From assembly GCA_001970855.1 (NCBI GenBank), contig LSSN01001800.1, forward strand, positions 1 through 10,024: a stretch of 10,024 bases of DNA, given 5' to 3'. The DNA comes from Smittium culicis (taxonomy: Eukaryota > Kickxellomycota > Harpellomycetes > Harpellales > Legeriomycetaceae). The translations under genes and the position numbers were made by a program. This document shows, piece by piece, positions 1 to 9,579 of the stretch. Under the pieces are notes generated by a model. The model did not search any database and was not told where the DNA came from. It saw only the letters and a program-made list of their open reading frames with translations. Every line of letters begins with the position of its first letter. Position 1 is the first letter of the stretch.

Positions 1-455
1 GTATTATCCAATAAGATGGTAACACTTAATATGTCTCCTCCTCTGAAGTATAATAGATTAAAGTATACTTAAGCTCATGAATCGGCACCGTTTTCTGAAC
101 TTAAATTATAAAAAAAGTAGCTGTAAATAAGGACAGCAAATTAAATTTAAAAACCAAAGTCCTGTTTTTTAGTGGATTTGGGGTAAGCTTACATTATTGG
201 ATAGAAATGTTATATGAAGTTTAAAAAAAGATAATTTACGCTAAAAAGATTAAAATTATGATTCATAAAATAAAATACACCTTTTTTCTTTAAATTAGAA
301 ACTTCGATATTACAATTATACAATCACAAATTTAATAAAATAGTACTTTGATAAAGATTCAAAGTTTTTCGCAATATAAAAATAATATACCAAACAATTA
401 TACTCATTTAAATTTCGCAGCATTTTGAAAAAACTGGATAGAAATCCGATATACC
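1..455. other. AT-rich region upstream of MAD2
   Basis: No gene is recognised here. The first 100 bases or so are less AT-rich than what follows. Frame 1 on the plus strand is open from the window edge to a TAA at 70-72, about 23 codons. That could be the last piece of an exon that begins outside the window, but it is too short to identify. From about 100 to 425 the sequence is A/T runs with frequent stops in all frames. An 11-base word, TGGATAGAAAT, occurs near 198 and again near 435, which may be chance. The stretch must contain the MAD2 promoter and 5' leader, but no individual element can be singled out in such AT-rich DNA. Confidence 0.5.
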
Positions 456-1381
456 ATGGAGCAATTGACCAGAGAAAAAATCACTCTAAAAGGATCTTCA
501 AAAATAATAACAGAATTTTTTGGTAATCTTAAAAGTTTATAATATTTCAACACACTGTTTATCTTTTACTAAATCTTTTATCTATTCTCTAATCATTTTA
601 CCATTCTTTTTCTAGAGTACTCGATAAACAATATTCTGTTTCAGAGAGGTGTATATCCACCAGAAGATTTCAAAATGGTCCAAAAATACGGTTTAAGTAT
701 GCTCGTAACAACAGATACTGAGTTACAAGTATACATCAGGAATATATTGCAACAAGTAGAAAGTAAAATTTACTTTTTATTCATTTAAGTAAATATTAAC
801 TTGGCCATGAAATATATTGATAACATTATAATTTTTTTTAGAATGGATTGAAGATAAAACAATAAATAAATTAGTACTTGCAGTGAACTCTAGGGAATCC
901 AGGGAAACGCTCGAACTATGGCAATTTGACATTCACTTGGAAGAAGAATCAGCGTCAAAAGATAATGAAATGTACCGTATTAAAATTGGAAATTATTATT
1001 CTTTATATAAATATTATGAAGCTTTTTTAATTCAAATATACCTACATTATTAATGTATCTAGCATAAACAATAATGTATACATATTTTTACTATATAGAG
1101 CTGATAAGGAACCTAAAACTATAAAACAGATCAACTCTGAAATTCAAGCTATCATTAGACAAATTACTGCAAGCGTTACATTTTTACCCATAATCGAAGA
1201 AAAATGTACTTTTAACATCCTCATTTATGCCGACAAAGGAGCTCAAGTTCCAACAACTTGGATTGATTCTGATCCTCACCATGTTAAGAATTCTGAGCAA
1301 GTTAGGCTTCGATCATTCTCAACTACTGTCCATCGCGTTGACGCTATGGTTGCCTATAGAAGAGATCCTGATTTACTTTAA
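456..1381 (+). CDS. MAD2: Spindle assembly checkpoint protein Mad2 (HORMA domain), four exons
   Basis: Mad2 is the HORMA-domain checkpoint protein that is loaded at unattached kinetochores through Mad1 and sequesters Cdc20, blocking the anaphase-promoting complex. The exons are 456-522, 616-762, 842-971 and 1099-1381. Joined, they encode 208 residues, close to the roughly 200 usual for the family. Family blocks read in order: ITLKGSSKIITEFF near the N terminus, ILFQRGVYPPEDF, QKYGLSMLVTTD, W73 in the KWIEDK block, LELWQFDI, IRQITASVTFLP, CTFNILIYADK and the C-terminal safety-belt block VRLRSFSTTVHRVDAMVAY at 183-201. R135-Q136 match human Arg133-Gln134, the pair at the Mad2 dimer interface. 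The ATG at 456 has A at -3 and G at +4 and is the first ATG after an in-frame TGA at 426-428. Wording such as ILFQRG, CTFN and WIDSDP is closest to fungal Mad2 as I remember it. The exon 3/4 junction has a second in-frame solution. No lesions are seen, so the gene looks functional. Confidence 0.97.
523..615 (+). other. MAD2 intron 1 (93 bases, phase 1)
   Basis: The donor reads G|GTAATC and the acceptor TTTCTAG|AGTAC after a pyrimidine-rich tract. The split codon becomes GAG (Glu23) and restores the expected EFFEYSINNIL block with no gap against other Mad2 proteins. Possible branch points are CTAAT at 589-593 and TACTAA at 567-572. In-frame stops inside the segment exclude read-through. Confidence 0.93.
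763..841 (+). other. MAD2 intron 2 (79 bases, phase 1)
   Basis: The donor is GAAA|GTAAAA and the acceptor a long T run ending TTTTTTTAG|AATGG. The split codon becomes AAA (Lys72), giving QQVEKWIEDK, which lines up with the conserved Trp region of Mad2. TTGATAAC and ATTAAC near the 3' half could serve as the branch point. Confidence 0.92.
972..1098 (+). other. MAD2 intron 3 (127 bases, phase 2)
   Basis: The preferred reading uses donor GAAAT|GTACCG and acceptor CTATATAG|AGCTG, giving Glu-Ile-Ala-Asp across the junction. A second reading, donor GTATTA at 977 with the acceptor ending at 1100, is also in frame and gives Glu-Met-Tyr-Pro-Asp, one residue longer. I prefer the first because it uses the first AG with a better preceding context, although GTATTA is a reasonable donor. 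The junction falls in a loop that varies among Mad2 proteins, so homology does not settle it. Confidence 0.75.
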
Positions 1382-2107
1382 CCATAAAAAATTCTCTTTG
1401 TAACGAATTTCATAAATGTTCAAATACTTTAAAAATAATACCTGAGTTATATTCATTCTAGAAAATTATAAATTATAACTATACCTAGAATTTTTTATGG
1501 AGGAAAGTTAACTTTTAACCCAAAAATGATTTGGTAGCTTTTCTCTATTAATTCACCTGGAATAAGTCACTATAGGCGTTTTATCAATAATACATTATAT
1601 TAAAATTTCTGTAATTCTTGCTAAGCCCTACTAGAAAAGAATATGATTTAAAATTTCTAATTCATATCAAAAATATACAATTTTATATTCGATATTCTTA
1701 TTACGAATTAAAACTGAGAATTTTTGTAAAAATTATGAGTTATAATTCAAGTACTTTAATTTCTCAATGAAGCATAACCTATTCCTAATCTACTAAAAAG
1801 CATAAAAGCTAATTTATTTATCAATGTAATAATATACTAAATATGTATTCATAAATCTTGTTATTTAATAATTATGCATTTATTTGAGGAAGATAACTAA
1901 AGTATCTATCTGTTATGATAATAAAAATTTAAATATTAAAACTATTTTGATGATAGAATAAAAAATTAACTGAAGTTAAAATATACTTAAAAACAATTAT
2001 AGATTTAATTCTAACTTATCTCTGGGATATTTTATAAATCAGTACGCTCTAAAAATTCTCGTATTTAGTCTCAACAAAATGAAAAATTATTTAAGTAAAA
2101 AACTCGT

Positions 2108-2126
2108 GATCTTTTTTTTAAAGATC
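2108..2126. repeat. Small hairpin with T-rich loop
   Basis: GATCTTT at 2108-2114 can pair with AAAGATC at 2120-2126 around a loop of five T. The stem is seven base pairs and mostly A/T. In DNA this AT-rich such a structure may arise by chance, and no function is assigned. Confidence 0.35.
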
Positions 2127-2338
2127 TATCTACATATTTGAAAAAATCGCTGAAATTCTTCTAACGAGGCAATAATTTATAAATTTAATCTCTGAAATCT
2201 CTTTCGTTTAATCAAATGCGTTTCATTTCAATTTAACTACTCGAAGCGTCATTTTAATCATCAAATGTTAAATCAAGCATGTATTTCAGTTACATATTAT
2301 ATAACCTCATACTAGAGAGTCTATAAAATTCAACCTTT

Positions 2339-2352
2339 TAATTCCGGAATTA
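2339..2352. repeat. 14-base perfect palindrome TAATTCCGGAATTA
   Basis: The sequence is a perfect inverted repeat centred on CCGG, unusual in a spacer where C and G are scarce. A similar word, AATTCTGGATTA, follows about ten bases later. It could be a site for a dimeric DNA-binding protein, but nothing nearby supports this and it lies about 1 kb beyond the end of MAD2. Confidence 0.35.
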
Positions 2353-3939
2353 TAATATCTCAATTCTGGATTATTTTTCTATAATATTTGGTCGTAATAA
2401 ATGTATTGTAATTTTATTTTTTTCAACTTTATTTTAAGAGCTATTAAAATTAAAATTATAATTTTAAAGTTAGCTGAAACTTCAAAGATACCAATAATGG
2501 ATCTATAAAATTTGAGCTAGTACTAATGCTCTAAATAGCCAATATACTCTTTACTATACAAAGTAAAAGCCACCCATTTTTGCTGAGCATTTAATTTTTG
2601 TTAAATTAGTGCAATTTAAGTTATTATCTGTGTTAAGTATCTGGATTACTTTCTATTATTTCTTTCCAATTTTTTATAATATAACCATTAAAATTTTTTT
2701 TTGTGGATACACTTTCGTGAACAAAAAATAAACTGATTAACTAAAAATAGATAATAAGGTATATGAGTATATGAGATTTTACAGAAAAATTCACACAATC
2801 TCACAACTAAAAAGAAATCCTTGAAATTCAAAATCCCTTGATAATGGTCAACTAAGATGTTAATAATACCCAGTTTATTTCTTATTTTTTTTATATTAAT
2901 TATCTTGTTATTTCGATCAAGTTAAATATTGCATATTTTTTATACTGCAGAAAATTGTACGGATAATTAATTTATATAGAATACACAAAAAATATTACTT
3001 TTTTCTAATATTTTCAATAAAATGAAATTTAATCAATAGACTGGAGATTGTAAATAAAAAATATTTTAATTTTAAATAGTGCTACGATATAAAAATAGTC
3101 TTAGGTGTGTTAATAATCATAATAATGAATTTTCCACTCTACTTATAAGTCTTCAATGTATGTAGATGCATAAATTCGGATGAAATTAGATAAGCTAATT
3201 TGCTTTTAGATATTTATAGAGTCTCGCAAGAAATAAAATTTTTTTTATTTTTTTTTTAAAACTGGTATTAATTATAAACACAAATATTTATCATTCAAGT
3301 GATATATATATTTTTAATAATAAAACATAACTATAATATAAATAATAAATACTTTTCTACTTTTAATTATAAATTATGTAAATTTGATAAATTTTAATTG
3401 AGTTATTACCTTTGATGAATAGATAAAAAATTTTAATAACTGTTTATTAATATAGCTTATACATATAATTTCCATTGGGGTTATTATATTTATTTCTAAA
3501 TAAAGTATTTTTTGATTATAAACGGTATTCATACACCGATTTGTTATAATGTTCAAAAAAATTTCTTTACATTTACTTCAATTTATTTAATAAAAATATT
3601 ATATGATGTATCAAGATGCCTATATTCATAAATTTTATATAGCTATTAAATAGATTCTTGCTAGAATTTTAAAAGATTTCATGTTACCATTTTAATAGAA
3701 TTAATTACTGTTCCTTGTCTAATTGTTTTTTCTAAATACTTTAATGAGTAAGTAAATATTGAATAAATTTCGATCTAAAGTATTATTTAATTTCTGAAAT
3801 CCGTAGTATTTTTAGTTTAACTTTGTGCAATTTTTCAGTCAATTAGAGCTATTAACTATAGTTTTATCTTATGACATAAATCTGATATATTTTCTTTTAA
3901 AATTCGCGCCTAAAAATTAATAATACATAGTATTGGTGA

Positions 3940-4833
3940 CTATGCTTTTATATAACTACCAAGGTTTAGATCCACTCCATTTCTTTTATACTTTTTATGG
4001 TGAATTTTAGAGTTATCAGAAATCATATAATGAACAGTTCTATTTAGGATAGTTTTATCTTCAGCTACGCAATCTAATATTGTATGAGAAAGCCATACAT
4101 CTTCAGGATATATTTGAGGCGGTGGTGGACTGCATCTACAGAAATCTCTCACTAATGTTTTTGTCATTGCATAAAACCTTCCTTCAAAATATACATTTTT
4201 TCCATACAAAACTGGCTTCCCAAAATATATTCGTTTTTCACTATTGTCAGACATAAACTTTAAAACTGAAAGGATATATTTTTTATCGATGTATGTATCA
4301 AGGTCCATTTTGGCTATAACGTTATAATCCGTGTAATTTTTGCATATTGTATCAAACATGTGGTAAGTTTTGTTTGATAGTGTATGGTAGTAAAAATTTT
4401 CACTGGAGTTAATATCGCAATCGCGTCTTTTATCGCTTCTATCACAGTATGTAACTAAATTTAAATCTGAATAAATGTTCCGTACAAAATCCATAGTCTC
4501 TACTCTTGAAACTTGGGCGAATATTGCATAGTCTATTGATTTATCATTTGTTTCAATTTGAAAATATTTGTCCTTGGGAAGCATGAATGCTTTCGATCTT
4601 ATGAATTCTTTATATTCTTTAATAGATTCTAGTTCAGTATAACTCAATTTATAGCTTTTAGTTCTTTTAAGATTCTTGCTGTTATAAACTTCTCGGTTTT
4701 GTAAAGCTTGAAGGTATTCTATTCTATTATTTTTTATGATTCTTAACAAAAGTACATTGATCACTACCATTAGAAATAATAGAATCCGACCTATTGGAGA
4801 GCGCCTTTTGCTGCTTTTTTTGAAATCTATCAT
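3940..4833 (-). CDS. Type II membrane glycosyltransferase, GT31 (beta-1,3-galactosyltransferase-like)
   Basis: A single-exon gene of 297 residues, probably a Golgi or ER enzyme that adds a hexose from a nucleotide sugar to glycans on secreted proteins or lipids. A basic cytosolic N terminus (KKSSKRR) precedes one membrane anchor at about 16-33, then a stem to about 75, then the luminal catalytic domain. GT31 landmarks appear in order: FYYHTLSNKTYHMFDTICKNY at 147-167, which matches the family block ending in LxLKT and a Trp/Cys segment; the metal-binding DxD as D177-L178-D179 in KMDLDTYID; YFGKPV at 203-208; and the acidic ED motif E244-D245-V246-W247. Four N-glycosylation sequons (N142, N154, N166, N264) suit a luminal domain. 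The usual third Asp of the family's DDD is replaced by Leu in the middle, and a PPPP run (236-239) precedes the ED motif. The donor and acceptor sugars cannot be read from the sequence. Its closest visible relative is the broken copy at 6491-7440. Confidence 0.85.
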   Translation of the reverse strand: MIDFKKSSKRRSPIGRILLFLMVVINVLLLRIIKNNRIEYLQALQNREVYNSKNLKRTKSYKLSYTELESIKEYKEFIRSKAFMLPKDKYFQIETNDKSIDYAIFAQVSRVETMDFVRNIYSDLNLVTYCDRSDKRRDCDINSSENFYYHTLSNKTYHMFDTICKNYTDYNVIAKMDLDTYIDKKYILSVLKFMSDNSEKRIYFGKPVLYGKNVYFEGRFYAMTKTLVRDFCRCSPPPPQIYPEDVWLSHTILDCVAEDKTILNRTVHYMISDNSKIHHKKYKRNGVDLNLGSYIKA

Positions 4834-6490
4834 TTTAAGTACACTGATTATTAGAGAAAATTTTATTGTAGTAAAAAATAAATGAAATGAAAAGAGATTT
4901 TATTAGCTTATAAATAATATTAAAATTTATTTATAAAAAAATTTTATTTAAGCCTAAAATAAGTATTATATGTTCTACAAGTAATACATTTAGCCGTGAA
5001 TCTGAGTGTTAATTTTAATTCGCTCTAATATCTAAAGTCTATTGAATAAAATAGTATATAATAAATTTTGAAGCTTAAATGCTGAATATATAAAGATTTA
5101 TTAAATCAATAAACATGAAAGTTTTTTTCCCCTTTTATTGAATTGTTAAACAATACTTAAAACGATTATAAAGATTAGATTTACAAATATAATTATTTCT
5201 ATCCAAAAATACATTTCAATTTTTTTTATTCGGTAATTAAATAAATAGCCGCTTTTTTAATTAAAATATGTTTTCACCTACCTTTTTTCTATAGCGCTAA
5301 ATCAAATCTTTTAAAAAATTGCATTGTACTAAATTATATATAAAACTTCCTCGACACACTTTTCCAATGTATTTATGAATCATAAATTAAAAGCAGTTCT
5401 TATTGGATATAAAAATATTTTTCGGTTGTTTTGGATTTTATCGTGAAATATACTGGTTCATTAGTCGTACGATTCTAAATACTGAATTTACACAGAGTTT
5501 TTTTTTAACTGGCTAAAGTTGGGTAAAAAAAATAGTACCGTTTTCCTAAAGATTTTTTATTACTATAATGCAGTCCGATTTTTTTATATTATTAATTTAT
5601 ATATCACAAGTAATGATACCTTATGTATGATATATTAGATATGTTCTTTTTTTTATTGGAATAATAGAATTTTCGTAAAAAAGCATGTAGAATTTGAAAT
5701 CTTCAAATTAAATTTTTTATAAGGATTATTTAGCGGTTTTTGTTTTAATTGTCACAAGCAATATAGTAATTAAAATCGTAAATCCTGGAATTCTTTATTC
5801 ATATTTTTTTGAAATGTTTATCCAAATACAATATAATATAATATCACTCGCTTTTGCTCAAAAACATATTTTAAAATACAACGATTATTCAAAAAAATAG
5901 TTCAATAAAAAGAAATAATATATGACTAAGGGCCTAAGTATTGAATTTTTAAAGCTAATATTGATTGAAATATTATTCATATTGATATAAATTTCTGAAA
6001 TAGATATTATTATAACAATGTGTAAATCCTTTAAAGATTTTATATCATTGTTTGAACTTATTTGCTGGTAAATATTTAAATTAAATTTAGCAATTAGAAA
6101 CAATGTAAATCAATCATACATTATTTTAGCCATGAATACAGCAAGTCCAAAGAATTTTAACAAAAAATTTCATATATTCAATATAAATGAATTATTTGAT
6201 ATTAAATAATTGCTTAGAATTATTTGTATAGGAAGAGAAAAAATAAATATCGTTATTAATAAAAGCGATTTAACATTTTTTTATATTAATGAATACAGAT
6301 TAATATTATAATTAAGCTGGAAAAAAATCATTTTATTCCTAAAAAGAAAAAGATTATATTTGTGATGTAGGGTTTTCTTTTAAAAATGAATGCAAAAGCC
6401 AATTATTATATTTTGAAATCTTTTATAGATAAAGTCATTTTAATATCAGCTTAAACAGAAAAAATATTTTTTGGCTTTTTATACTGCGCA
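4834..6490. other. Spacer between the divergent GT31 gene and its pseudogene
   Basis: About 1.66 kb lying upstream of both glycosyltransferase copies, which point away from each other. It must contain the promoter of the intact gene just above 4833, and may once have served both copies. It consists of A/T runs with no recognisable gene, RNA or mobile element. A 72-codon minus-strand frame at 5885-6103 is dominated by Ile, Asn and Ser and shows no motif, so I regard it as chance. I did not see an obvious inverted repeat joining the two gene starts. Confidence 0.65.
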
Positions 6491-7440
6491 ATGAACAAAT
6501 CCTCACAAATATTAATTTAGTTATCAAAAGAAAGCCCAGGCTATAATGTAAACATTTTTTTTATTTATAATAACTGCATTAGCTGTGTCAATTATAATTT
6601 CTCTATCGACTATAAAGATCAGCTCGAATAATAACACTTCAACAATTTTTTCAGCTCTCAATATCGATAAGAGTACAGATTCAGAAAAAATCCTAGATCA
6701 AAATATGCCTCTTTCTAAAATTAATGATATGAAATAAAATGACGACTTTTTGAAATCTGATTTTTTTGGCTTATCCTATAAAATTTTCTTTGATGGCGAA
6801 ATTGATGGGCTTAATAAAGACTATGTAATATTTAACTCAGTCTACGAAAATGTATAGAGATATTTTTAGAAATGTATACTCTAGTATAAATGTGATAACA
6901 TTCTTTGATAAGAACGACGATAGAATATTTTTCAACGAGAAAGCAAACGGTGATTTTATCTATGACACTCTATCCCACAAAACAATACAAATCTTCAATA
7001 CTGTTTTTAATAACTATACCAATTATAAATTATTTAAAAAATGGACTTGGATACCTACATAGATAAGAATTGTTTAAGGCCTGTATTAAAATTTATTTCG
7101 GGTAATAGCGAAAAGCGATTATTTTTTGGAAGCCCTGTAAAAAAGTATGTTCGAATTTATTTTAAAGGCTTCTTTTAAACGATGATAAAAAATATTTTAC
7201 GAGATTACTGTGTATGGAAATTTAGCATCCCCAATACTCCATTTGAAAATAAGTGGATAGATCACACTCTTCTTTATTGCTTGAAAGAAAAAGAGGAAAA
7301 GAAAATGTAGAATCCATTTCATGGAATATGCCGAAGAAAAAATATTGCACAAAGATTATATCTCAAACGAAGTTCACCTTTTGATGGGTCGAATTATTTT
7401 AGAATTTGGCGAAATACTTAAAATGAATGAAATGGGTTGA
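6491..7440 (+). pseudogene. Decayed GT31 glycosyltransferase paralogue
   Basis: Reading across three frames recovers a near-complete relative of the intact enzyme at 3940-4833: an ATG at 6491, a Ser/Lys/Pro N terminus, a membrane anchor (FFLFIITALAVSIIISL, from 6555), a stem, then the catalytic domain. Over the stretch matching residues 115-208 of the intact protein about half of the positions are identical. Matching blocks include DTLSHKT, KMDLDTYIDK at about 7038-7067 and NSEKRLFFG. Lesions seen: a TAG at 6518-6520; a frame change near the T8 run at 6555-6562; a TAA at 6735-6737; a frame change near the A run at 6847-6850 followed by a TAG in the old frame; a one-base loss in the A run at 7036-7041; a TAA at 7176-7178; and a frame change at the A run 7302-7305. 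The ED motif has become Glu-Asn (7245-7250). The final frame, ending in TGA at 7438-7440, matches the C terminus of the intact enzyme (HFMEYAEEKILHK versus HYMISDNSKIHHK) and runs some 16 residues further. The longest uninterrupted piece, 6850-7062, is part of this relic and not a separate gene. Confidence 0.92.
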
Positions 7441-9060
7441 ATTGGATAAATAGAAAAAATACTTTAATTGTACTTTTTTATTTTTGGTTTAGTTGACATA
7501 ATGATAAATTCTTATAGTGTAATTTCAATGATCCGGAATTTTAATTTATAATTTTATTCAATACTAATTGATTTGGTTGCTTTAAATCGGCTTATGAAAA
7601 ATATACATGAGTGATTATATGGTAATTTTCAATAAAGCTAGACCTTTTATTTTAATTTATTTCTATTTTCTAAAGAAATACGAATATCAAAACTATTTAA
7701 AAATGATTCATAAATAATAATAAAATAAAAAAAAAAATAGCTTACCTTGATACTGGATTATTATTATATCTATAGAGATATTTTTAAAATAATTTTTATT
7801 ACCGTAAATATTTTATAAGGGTGTTATCTTATCGGTATTTACAGCTATTGTACGATATCTGTTTTAATATATTTTATGAAACTAATAATTTATTTAATCG
7901 TCCTAAAAGTAAGTTTCTGATCTGTTTATAAATTCTTTTGATAGCTAGAATTTTTAGCTATTCAAAATTTCTCAATCTATTTTTTAAAAGTTTGATAAAT
8001 CGAATGATAACTTTCAAAAAAAAAAAGTTAAATCCTCGATTTTCGAGTATGTACACAATCTAAAAATATTTTAAACCATTAATTACCTATCATATTTGCT
8101 ATTAATATTTTTCGTTGAATTTTATGATTTAATTAGAATGTTAATGCAATAACTTATTTTATACGCGTGTCTTATAACATTGGTTAATTTAGATAGATAG
8201 ATAAATTTATCATTTCTCGAAAAAATTAAATTTGGTTAAAATGCTTCAAAAAAAGCAAATAACGAAATTATGAAAGATGATTGAGAGTTATCTAATACTT
8301 TCTAGAGATTGTTTTTTAGAGTAACAATCGTAATATGATTGCGACGTTCAATTGCTTTTGAATATAAATAAGTAAAAATGTTTTAAAAATGTTTTTTAAT
8401 TTTATTTAATATAAATTTAACTGCCTATGCTATCCGATGAAACTAACTGTTATAATTTTTGAAATGCTTTTAGGTATAATTTTGAAATTAAATATACGTT
8501 TTTTCATTTATAATATAACAAAAACACTCTTGAAGAAAGTTTAAATATCAGCTAAATTCAAAAATCATTTTTTACATCTTTAATAAATTATTTTAATGTA
8601 TCCAAAATAGAATTGTAATTTACATAAAAATAATTTATTGGGAGTAGTTTTCACATATTGTAACTACTTAATAAATCCTTATTAAGCGCCATTAAGCACC
8701 ATTAAGAACTATTAGTTTGATCTAATTTTTTTTATGCCTTAGAAAAAGCGACAATGAATTTATAAATTGCAGTGAATTTTTTATAATTTTATCTGCATTA
8801 TAACTTATTCAGAAAAATCCAATTTGCTAACTATTAAAAGTACTTGTACATTTTTATCTTTTAATTATTTATTAGAAAATTAAACGTATTTATAAATTTT
8901 TTCTAAATTTTTTTTGTGGATTGTCTATTTAGTCTAAATTGAAATGATTATATATATATTTATTAATAGCTGTATATTCATACTATCTTTTTTTTGGTAA
9001 AATATCCTATTTTAATCTGTATTTTATCACGGAATTTTATTGGTACTATATCTACCAAAA
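7441..9060. other. Gene-free AT-rich spacer downstream of the pseudogene
   Basis: About 1.6 kb with stops in all frames and no protein or RNA gene I can recognise. It contains simple A and T runs, short TA and GATA tracts (near 8190 and 8950), a five-base-pair hairpin with stem CTCGA/TCGAG at 8035-8047 and a short 10-base tandem repeat at 8681-8715. None of these has an evident function. Confidence 0.7.
8681..8715. repeat. Short tandem repeat, 10-base unit ATTAAGCRCC
   Basis: Three consecutive units read ATTAAGCGCC, ATTAAGCACC and ATTAAGAACT, followed by a partial ATTAG. The first two units differ at one base, and the third has drifted. It is a tiny minisatellite-like array, not a telomeric repeat, and may vary in copy number between strains. 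Confidence 0.7.
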
Positions 9061-9120
9061 ACTATTTACTGAACATTAACTGAAAAATGGTGAAAGTGGT
9101 GCATGACAAAATAAAACTAA

Positions 9121-9240
9121 AATCCTAATTCAAAAAAATCCCGCTACCAGTTACCGTTCGTGTATAGAAAGAAACTGAATTCGATTTTTGTACTAAAAGA
9201 TACACACAGGCATTTTTCCAAGTATTATGGACGGCTGTAG
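9121..9240 (+). other. Base-composition island with overlapping short open frames; possible exon or gene relic
   Basis: This stretch is clearly richer in G and C than its surroundings. On the plus strand 39 codons are open up to a TAG at 9238-9240, with mixed amino acids (for example YQLPFVYRKKLNSIF) and a possible splice acceptor CTACCAG ending at 9150. On the minus strand the same DNA is open from 9268 down to 9125, containing TTAVHNTWKNACVYLLV. Neither product is recognised. Either may be a terminal exon, a fragment of a decayed gene, or chance. The strand is unresolved and I could not build a convincing multi-exon gene. Confidence 0.2.
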
Positions 9241-9579
9241 TTACTAGCAATAATTTTATTGAGACTAATCAGTATTTATCGATATATACTGGTACTTTTT
9301 ATTGACTCTGTTTGAATATTAAATTTTATAGCCAATGAAAAACTTTATTTTAACAAGAAACTAATAAATATATGGGTAATTCTTTATGAAGAGGTCATTT
9401 TATAGTCTAAAGAGTTTCAGTGTATAAAATCGCATAAAAAATAATCCGCCAATGAGTAGAATAATTTACATTTTTAGCAAATAAAAATTTTATATTGAAT
9501 CGAAGAAATAGAAAAATCAAAATGCCTTTCTTGCTCCTCCAATAATATTTAAAAAAAGTGATTATACAGGCCAATAACA

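Larger units (their letters stand above)
1382..3939. other. Gene-free AT-rich spacer between convergent MAD2 and GT31 genes
   Basis: About 2.56 kb in which I see no gene, no tRNA-like box and no recognisable transposon. Both flanking genes end into it, so it holds their 3' untranslated regions and polyadenylation sites. No AATAAA lies close to either stop codon, so those ends cannot be placed. An open frame on the minus strand at 3374-3556 is made almost entirely of Ile, Asn, Lys, Tyr and Leu codons and looks like a by-product of base composition. Local structures include a 14-base palindrome at 2339-2352 and a hairpin at 2108-2126. Confidence 0.7.

Noticed and set aside
523..1098. MAD2 as a broken gene because its blocks lie in different frames
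   Set aside because: Each break coincides with GT...AG boundaries, short intron length and exact restoration of the conserved Mad2 sequence, so these are introns.
3374..3556. 60-codon open frame on the minus strand
   Set aside because: The translation is almost all Ile, Asn, Lys, Tyr, Leu and Phe, as expected from AT-rich noise, with no motif or nearby coding signal.
5885..6103. 72-codon open frame on the minus strand between the two GT31 copies
   Set aside because: It is rich in Ile, Asn and Ser with no recognisable domain, and its base composition is the same as the surrounding spacer.
6850..7062. 70-codon plus-strand open frame as an independent small gene
   Set aside because: Its residues align with the middle of the intact GT31 enzyme, and the flanking frames continue the same alignment, so it is a fragment of the pseudogene.
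9087..9240. A two-exon mini-gene starting at ATG 9087 and splicing from 9096 to 9151
   Set aside because: The donor GTGGTG is poor, the product would be only about 30 residues with no recognisable family, and the opposite strand is equally open.
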